Shown here piece by piece: positions 58,871 to 64,000 of a stretch of 64,000 nt of DNA. The notes beneath the pieces are model-generated. The model worked only from the letters and a program-made list of their open reading frames with translations. It ran no database searches and was not told the origin of the DNA. The position numbers were made by a program, and so were the translations under genes. The stretch comes from Gigaspora rosea. Lineage: Eukaryota > Glomeromycota > Glomeromycetes > Diversisporales > Gigasporaceae. Positions within the stretch are counted from its first letter, which is position 1, and each line of letters opens with the position of its first letter. Location: the NCBI GenBank assembly GCA_003550325.1, contig QKWP01000042.1, forward strand, positions 35,640-99,639, given 5' to 3'.

Positions 58871-59939
58871 ATGTTGTCTATTCCTATAATACAAATAGAT
58901 TCTGGAAATGTTCGTGAACTAGATATACCTATTCTTTGCATAAGATTTATTATCAGCCTAATGGCTATCAAAGAACTATAAAAAAATTGTATGAAGCTTC
59001 TTTAAAAGCCGAATATGATTTTCTATTGATAAGGTATATAATTGGCTTGAAAAACAAGCTTTATATCAAATTCATAAACCCCGCCCAAGGTTTATTCCTA
59101 GAGCCTCTTTTAATAGTATACAGATTCCTAATGAATGTCACCAAGCTGATATTCTTTATATGCCCCATGACCGAATTAATAATATAACTTATAAGTATTG
59201 CTTGTGTATAGTAGATGTGGGTTCACGATTTAAGTGGGCAGTTCCTTTAGCTGATAGGTCAGCTTATTCTGTGGCCAAGGCCTTTAAGAAAGTTTATAGT
59301 AATTCTAAGTGCCCTCTTATTTGGCCTATATTATTAATGGTTGATCCCGGATCTGAATTTAAATCTGATTGTAAAGAATTAATGGAAATATATAATGTTA
59401 AAATTAAAGTTGGCACATCTCATAGAAGCCAAGGTATTGTTGAAAGATTTAATCATACTTTAGCTGAAAAATTGTTTCATTTGCAGGATGCTTCTGATTT
59501 ATTGTTACCTATATCTAAGAGATTGAGAGCTTGGGTTAAAAATCTTTATATAATTATTGATGACCTTAATAATTCAGTAACTAGATTAATTGGCATGGCC
59601 CCAGCAAAAGCTATAAAAATGAAACAGATTATTTCGACATCTTCTAAATTACGCGATGGGCCTGTGGGATTTAATGAGTCTAAATTGGATTATAATACTT
59701 TGGTTAGATATTTATTTGAGCTAGGAGAGCTAGAAGGCGGTTTTAAGCGTGCAACTGACATGAACTGGTCTCTCCAAGTTTATCATATTCATGAAGCATT
59801 GGTACAAAAAAATCAGCCAATCTTGTATTGGCTAGAAGATGATGAAGGCAATAGGCTGAAGTGGTCTTTTGTTAGAGAAGAGCTTCAAATCATTCCTTCT
59901 GACACAGAATTACCACCCCAGTGGGTGCTTACGAATTAA
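58871..59939 (+). pseudogene. Maverick-type DDE integrase, two frameshifts
   Basis: Would insert the element's DNA. N-terminal region YYQPNGYQRTIKKLYEA, then LEKQALYQIHKPRPRFIPRA. The catalytic core has Asp in CIVDVGSRFKW, Asp in LMVDPGSEFKSD and Glu in SQGIVERFNHTL (D-x32-E, slightly shorter than the common 35). The C-terminus, LYWLEDDEGN then SFVREELQ, resembles the conserved tail of Maverick c-integrases rather than gypsy integrases, and differs clearly from the gypsy copy at 63158. The frame shifts near 58938 and 59022; from 59160 it is open to the stop. About 355 codons. Confidence 0.88.
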
Positions 59940-59942
59940 AAA

Positions 59943-60113
59943 TTTTATAATATAAAAGATGTTTGTGGAATGCTTCAAGTTGGTGTTCCTGGTCTTTAAA
60001 ATTTACTGTGCCACATTACTGCACCTGTGACATACATGTCACATTCATTAATATATTTTTATAATATAAAAGATGCTTGTGGAATGCTTCAAGTTGGTGT
60101 TCCTGGCCTTTTA
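59943..60113. repeat. ~57-bp duplication flanking a palindrome
   Basis: TTTATAATATAAAAGATG and GTGGAATGCTTCAAGTTGGT followed by GTTCCTGG occur at 59943-59997 and again at 60057-60110. Between them lies the 18-bp palindrome TGTGACATACATGTCACA (60026-60043), matching 52975-52992. Probable 5' region of the zinc-protein gene. Confidence 0.75.
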
Positions 60114-60144
60114 TAAATTAAGAAAATCTTCTATTCTATAGTAA

Positions 60145-60390
60145 ATGAAGAATCTTTATATCTGTAATTATCTTCATAACTCTGGTAAGATTTGTGGTAA
60201 AACTTGTATACGTCTAGAAGGTTGCCGGCATCATTGGAAATGTAAAAAGCGCTATTCTTGTACTGATTGTGGTAAGCCTACAGCTACGGCTTGTGGATGG
60301 TGTGCAGAGCATATTAGAGGATATTACGTCATGCAATATTATAATAAATTGCGTGATAAAGCTCAGAAGCTAAATCTTATTAAATGCTAA
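60145..60390 (+). CDS. Cys-rich zinc-binding protein, 81 residues
   Basis: Intact. Twelve Cys and four His, with spacing suggesting two or three zinc sites (CRHHWKCKKRYSC, CTDCGKPTATACGWCAEH), then a basic/aromatic tail (YYVMQYYNKLRDKAQKL). Likely DNA- or RNA-binding. Its last ten codons run into the right terminal inverted repeat. Small proteins of this pattern are familiar to me from predicted Glomeromycotina gene sets (recollection); the role in the element is unknown. Confidence 0.65.
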   Translation: MKNLYICNYLHNSGKICGKTCIRLEGCRHHWKCKKRYSCTDCGKPTATACGWCAEHIRGYYVMQYYNKLRDKAQKLNLIKC

Positions 60391-61164
60391 TGGGTGAGAT
60401 GTAGCAATGAGACTTTGAGATATATATAATAAGTCTCACCTTAGATAAGTCTCCCCTCGAATAAGTCTTACCTTTGATTGGATAAGTCTCACCTCTGGTC
60501 GGATAAGGGCAGTGTCATTAATCACCTGATTATTTTTTATCAGAGGCCTACCCTCTCCCTCTTCCTTAATATATAAATAGTCAGGTTCTTATATATAATT
60601 TTAACTTTTTTTACCCCCCTCCCCCCCTAAAAAATCACCTGATTTTTGTTACTCCCCTAAGTCTCACTCCTAATAGCTAAATCTCACCTCTGATCGGATA
60701 AGCCTTACCTCTAATAGCTAAATCTCACCTCTGCGAGGTGAGACTTAGCATTTTTTGTCCTTTGCTAGATAGTAATGAATTGCTTTTTGAATTAATTCTA
60801 GGATAACATAGAAAATAGTTTGCGTGTTAGGCTTGAATAGGCCCGCAGAGAAGCACACTCGGACACTTCGGTCCTCAGTGCTCTCTGCTCATTTCAAGGG
60901 CAAGCAATATAGCATAATTGTCTTGTTATCTTGTTTGGATTAAAAACCTAGCCAGAACGTTAACAAAGATTATTTATTTCTTAAAGTTTGAAGCCCTAAA
61001 TTAAGAGTAAGAAGAGTAAGTTAACAGGATTTGGTTCTAGCGTAATTTAGAGCTTGAATTCGATATAGGATTTCATATATCTAGAAGAGCTTGAAAAAGG
61101 GTAAGGAACCTCTTCTGGATACATTATCAGAATTCTGTCCCAGACCTCCTATTTTCGCCCTACT
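60361..61164 (-). repeat. Right terminal inverted repeat of the Maverick element
   Basis: Complement of 47722-48370, longer by an insertion at about 60509-60657. Ends CCCTACT at 61164. Mismatches between the two repeats are mostly single transitions plus small indels. Confidence 0.9.
60509..60657. mobile_element. ~149-bp insertion in the right terminal repeat
   Basis: Absent from the left repeat. The ends GGCAGTGTCATTAATCACC and the complement of GGGGAGTAACAAAAATCAGG are weakly alike, and TAAG borders both sides, so a small MITE is possible. Contains CCCTCTCCCTCTTCC and C-run tracts unusual for this AT-rich region. Confidence 0.5.
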
Positions 61165-62200
61165 CACTCTCAGCAATTTTTAAAGTTTCAAAAACGCTTT
61201 TTTGGAGAAATGGAGAAATGGTCACAAGTTTTTACAAGTTTTTGCAAGTCTTCGCAAGTTTTTGCAAGTTCTTGCAAGGCTTCGCTTCATTTATTTTTTC
61301 GTTTTGTGTTTTTGGTTTTTGTTTTTTTTTGTTTATTTTTAAAATTTTTTTTATTAATTTTTTTTATTTCAGCACTTTACGAGAACAGAACCCTTACTTC
61401 CTGGCACTTTGCAAGAAAACCAACCTGGACTTTTTCGGCACTTCGCGACTTTTTTGAAATTTCAGAATTTGCAAGAACGCGAACAGTTTTTGCAAGTTTT
61501 TGCAAGTTTTTGCAAGTTCTTGCAAGGTTTCGCTTTATTTATTTTTCACTTCATGTTTTTTGGTTTTGTTTTTTAGTTTATTTTTTAATTATTTTAATTA
61601 TTTTTATTTTGGCACTTTGCGAGAAAAACTAAAACTTTTTGAAACCTTGCGCATGCCAACTACGACTTTCGACACTTTCAAGAACACATACCAGCAATTT
61701 CTAAATTTTCAAGAACACTTCTTTAGAGAAATGGGCGCAAGTTTTCACAAGTTTTCACTAGTTTTCGCAAGTTTTTGCAAGTTCTTGCAAAGTTTCGTTT
61801 CATTTATTTTTTTGTTTCGTGTTTTTTGTTTTTGTTTTTTTGGTGTATTTTTAAAATTTTTTTATTAATTTATTTTATTTCGGCACTTTGGAGAAAACAA
61901 AACTTTTCGAAACCTTGCGCATTCCAACAACGACTTCCGATACTTTCTCCAACAATTTTTAAATTTTCAAGAACGCTTCTTTAGAGAAATGGAACAAGTT
62001 TTTGCAAGTTTTTGCAAGTTTTTGCAAGTTCTTGCAAGGTTTCGCTTTATTTTTTTTGGTTTCGTGTTTTTTGTTTTTGTTTTTTTGGTTATTTTTAAAT
62101 TTTTTTTATTAATTATTTTATTTTGGCACTTTGTGAGAAAAACAACTTTTCGAAACCTTGCGCATTCCAACGATGACTTCTGACACTTTCAAAAATGATA
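61165..62200. repeat. ~260-bp tandem array, about four units
   Basis: Each unit holds AGAGAAATGG, then repeated GCAAGTTTTT, GTTCTTGCAAGGTTTCGCTT, a long T-rich tract, GGCACTTTGCGAGAAAA, GAAACCTTGCGCATTCCAAC and TTTTCAAGAAC. Unit starts are near 61203, 61460, 61722 and 61980. Long frames here (FASFCKFLQV-like) follow directly from the T-rich repeats. The Maverick element lies between this and the left remnant at 47480. Confidence 0.85.
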
Positions 62201-62810
62201 AAAAACAAAGAAGCGAAGATAATAGCTAACTGTGGGGGTGAGCGAGAATAAGTATATAGGGCTAGTTTTTTGTATATAGTAATAGAATTAGATGCAACAA
62301 AGTGCGAAAGTAGTTTAAAATATTTGTAATAATGTAAAAATAATATGTAATATATAATAAAGTATGTAATATTAATTAAAAATGTATATTTAATAAATGT
62401 AAAATATAATATATAATAATAAATAAAAAAATAAAAATTTTATATTAAATTGCGAAACTGTGCGAAATATTGCGAAAACTAGTAAAAAACATGATTATGT
62501 GAATATGTATATCATATATTTTTAAAAATTTTGAAAATTTGCGAAAATTTGCAAAATATTGCGAAACAATGTGAAAATATCAAAATATTACCTCCTGCGC
62601 GTATTAGTTTATTGATTTGCATGAGTATGCAACCCCTGTAGGGGGTAATTTGCATTTTTTTTATTTGCAATATATTTCAAAATATTTCGAAATTATAACT
62701 GTAATATTACTGTAATATAGCGTAATATATTGCGTAATATGCCTTATCAATTATAAGATTTTTGTAATATTACGGGCCGTAATATCTTACATAAGATTAC
62801 GTATATATAA
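62201..62810. other. AT-rich spacer ending in inverted repeat
   Basis: Contains scattered TTGCGAAAA words and TATAATATTAC palindromic tracts; ends with the right copy of the outer inverted repeat (62750-62810). No gene. Confidence 0.5.
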
Positions 62811-62880
62811 TTCGCTGATGTAGTAATGCTGAGTTATGGTCCTTCATAATACAGTGAGTTGTCTTGGGGAGACGTTGTAA

Positions 62881-63174
62881 TTAAGGCCCCTGATAGAAAG
62901 CATGAACTAGGCTTTCAACTCGATCACCCATGCTAACCGCTCTAACAATATGTCTATGGGCAATACTGGCTTTTGTGATTAGGTTACTTTCATCATCAAA
63001 TGGGTATGAGGTGGGTAGGACGAGAAAGAGGTTCAAGGTATTCAGATCAATATAGATCTGAAATACTGTAAAGCTTGTCATACTTTGAAGGCTTTGGTAG
63101 GACATTTTTCTTTGCTTGCTCTTGCTGCCCTTTTGGCACTGTTCTTTTGGTACCTTTTTATATTCCTCGTTCAT
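62881..63174 (-). CDS. ORF downstream of gypsy integrase, 3' part displaced
   Basis: 97 residues, starting at an ATG that overlaps the end of the integrase frame by 17 bases in another frame. Contains HIVRAVSMGDRVESLVHAFY, resembling the relic at 46109-46375. After the stop, a shifted frame remains readable to ~62815 (LYYEGP), where the 15.6-kb block's inverted repeat begins. So the gene was probably longer and was cut by that insertion. Function unknown. Confidence 0.5.
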   Translation of the reverse strand: MNEEYKKVPKEQCQKGSKSKQRKMSYQSLQSMTSFTVFQIYIDLNTLNLFLVLPTSYPFDDESNLITKASIAHRHIVRAVSMGDRVESLVHAFYQGP

Positions 63175-64000
63175 GATAAGCTTTCAGTAATGTCTTGTTC
63201 ACAGGTGTTGCAAATACTCTATTACTTGTTTCTCGAAGCTTATGCACATAGTTGGGGAGAACGTCATGCATGTAATATGGTCTTTTCCATTTTGGTGTTA
63301 ATTTGTGGCTATGAGTACTGGCTTTTTTTGCATCTAGAACAAGTACTTTGTCACCAATATTAAAATTAGGCATGACTTTCAGATGTTGGTCATGTTTCTC
63401 CTTCTGTTTTTGTTGTACCTCCTCTATTCGATGCAGTACTTTTTTATGTACTTCCAGTAGGTCATTATTAATTTCATATAATCGTTGGATAATAGTACCA
63501 TCTAATAAGTCTTCAGTTTCTTCTAGATGTAAGGGTAACTGAGCATTTCCTCTATATACTAGGTAGAAGGGCGTTTCTTGGGTCGTGACTTGCTTTGCAG
63601 TACGATAGGTGAACAAAATGGATGGGATTAGCAGGTCCCAGTCTGTTACATTAGTTACCAATCTTACTATAGCACTACATAGGGTTTTATTGAAATGTTC
63701 TACAAGCCGGTTTGTCTGTGGATGATAGGGGGTAGCATAGTGATGTTTGACATTCAAAGCTGCAAGAAGTTCATCAATGATCCAGTTTTGAAAGTGCGAG
63801 CCTTGATCTAATAATATAATACTTGGGCATCCATGCCTGCAAATTATCTTTTCATAAATGAAATTGGCTACCTCTTCTGCATTGGCTCTAGGGATGGCGT
63901 GAGCTTCCGGCCATTTGGTTATATAGTCAGTTGCTACCACTATGTATTTGTTTGATAAGTGCGTAACTGGCAAAGGGCCAACTATGTCTATTCCTATTTT
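63158..64000 (-). CDS. Ty3/gypsy-type integrase, partial at window edge
   Basis: The frame runs in from beyond 64000 (GPLPVTHLSNKY precedes the first Met in frame), so the N-terminal zinc-binding part is missing. Catalytic triad: Asp in VVATDYITKWPEA, Asp in ILLDQGSHFQN, Glu in PQTNRLVEHFNKTL, with D-x35-E spacing. Then comes a helical linker (EEVQQKQKEKHDQHL) and a C-terminal GDKVLVLDAKK...LTPKWKRPYYM domain typical of gypsy integrases. No stop or shift in the visible 270-odd codons, so this is younger or better preserved than the Maverick genes. It would insert retrotransposon cDNA. Confidence 0.92.
   Translation of the reverse strand, partial: KIGIDIVGPLPVTHLSNKYIVVATDYITKWPEAHAIPRANAEEVANFIYEKIICRHGCPSIILLDQGSHFQNWIIDELLAALNVKHHYATPYHPQTNRLVEHFNKTLCSAIVRLVTNVTDWDLLIPSILFTYRTAKQVTTQETPFYLVYRGNAQLPLHLEETEDLLDGTIIQRLYEINNDLLEVHKKVLHRIEEVQQKQKEKHDQHLKVMPNFNIGDKVLVLDAKKASTHSHKLTPKWKRPYYMHDVLPNYVHKLRETSNRVFATPVNKTLLKAYHERGI

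Larger units (their letters stand above)
52654..58871. repeat. Dispersed ~20-bp stem-loop motif, about 13 copies
   Basis: Core CGCAAGCTCG flanked by T-run and A-run, e.g. TTTTCTCGCAAGCTCGAAAA or its complement. Copies near 52654, 52830, 52891, 53843 (degenerate), 53909, 54072, 54181, 54451, 54521, 54949, 55422 (degenerate), 58546 and 58840. Some lie between genes; those at 54181, 54949, 55422 and 58546 lie inside reading frames. Not seen outside the Maverick element. Confidence 0.8.
47722..61164. mobile_element. 13.4-kb Maverick/Polinton-type element with Gag-retropepsin polyprotein
   Basis: Long terminal inverted repeats begin AGTAGGGTGAAAATAGGAG on the left and, read inward, AGTAGGGCGAAAATAGGAG on the right. 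Maverick ends typically begin with AG. Flanks CACACCC and CACTCTC may be a decayed 6-7-bp target duplication. Contents in order: PolB (+), 96-aa ORF (-), small ORF (+), 72-aa ORF (+), helix-turn-helix ORF (+), Gag-Pro polyprotein (-), integrase (+), Cys-rich zinc protein (+). Known Mavericks also carry an adenovirus-like cysteine protease, an FtsK/HerA-type ATPase and double-jelly-roll capsid genes; none is visible here. The copy is inactive: PolB, polyprotein and integrase are all broken. Confidence 0.85.
47160..62810. mobile_element. ~15.6-kb block bounded by ~45-bp inverted repeats
   Basis: CGTAATCTTACGTAAGATCT near 47167 (continuing TTACGAACCGTAATAT) is matched in reverse by ATATTACGGGCCGTAATATC and TTACATAAGATTACG near 62770-62805. 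Outside both ends lie pieces of the gypsy-type 3' ORF in the same orientation. I read this as an outer insertion carrying a tandem array, into which the Maverick element later inserted. No clean target duplication was found, so the outer borders are tentative. Confidence 0.45.

Noticed and set aside
61210-61868. Overlapping plus-strand frames of 79-140 codons
   Set aside because: They arise from the T-rich ~260-bp tandem repeat (FASFCKFLQV-like translation in every unit) and have no domain or codon signature.

Overview
The window looks like an accessory, repeat-dominated stretch of a eukaryotic genome, most likely an arbuscular mycorrhizal fungus (Glomeromycotina, Rhizophagus/Glomus-like). 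The reasons are a very AT-rich background, short GT-AG introns, an F-box/leucine-rich-repeat protein and a beta-propeller/ion-channel protein of types I associate with that group, and a dense load of Mutator, Tc1/pogo, hAT, Ty3/gypsy and Maverick elements. The taxonomic call is inference; no rRNA or tRNA gene was seen.

Layout. 1-16.4 kb holds no gene. It is a mosaic of small non-autonomous DNA transposons, long foldback (hairpin) elements and a palindromic ~320-bp satellite, several inserted into one another. 16.5-21.6 kb (minus) is a ten-exon ion-channel gene with at least five frame disruptions but intact splice sites, including 25-nt and 11-nt exons. 24.8-26.7 kb (plus) is an intact nine-exon, 404-residue two-pass membrane protein. 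27.3-31.8 kb (minus) has a leucine-rich-repeat relic and an intact F-box/LRR gene. 33-44.6 kb is again transposon territory: a Tc1 fragment, a decayed FAR1-type Mutator transposase (37.4-40.5 kb) split by another element, more satellite, and a 993-bp hAT-like element with a perfect 8-bp target duplication.

45.9-64 kb is the most interesting part. Fragments of a Ty3/gypsy-like retrotransposon (minus) flank a ~15.6-kb block. Inside it, within a ~260-bp tandem array, lies a 13.4-kb Maverick/Polinton-type element (47722-61164) with 650-800-bp terminal inverted repeats starting AGTAGGG. It carries a family-B DNA polymerase (plus) and a Maverick-type DDE integrase (plus), as expected. In place of the usual adenovirus-like protease, packaging ATPase and capsid genes it has a long minus-strand polyprotein: coiled coil, retrotransposon-type Gag, acidic linker, retropepsin. 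It also carries a small helix-turn-helix protein, a Cys-rich zinc protein and several small ORFs, and is peppered with a ~20-bp stem-loop motif found both between and inside genes. Most of its genes are broken here, so this copy is a fossil, but the gene plan (PolB + integrase + Gag-retropepsin) is the best candidate for an undescribed system.
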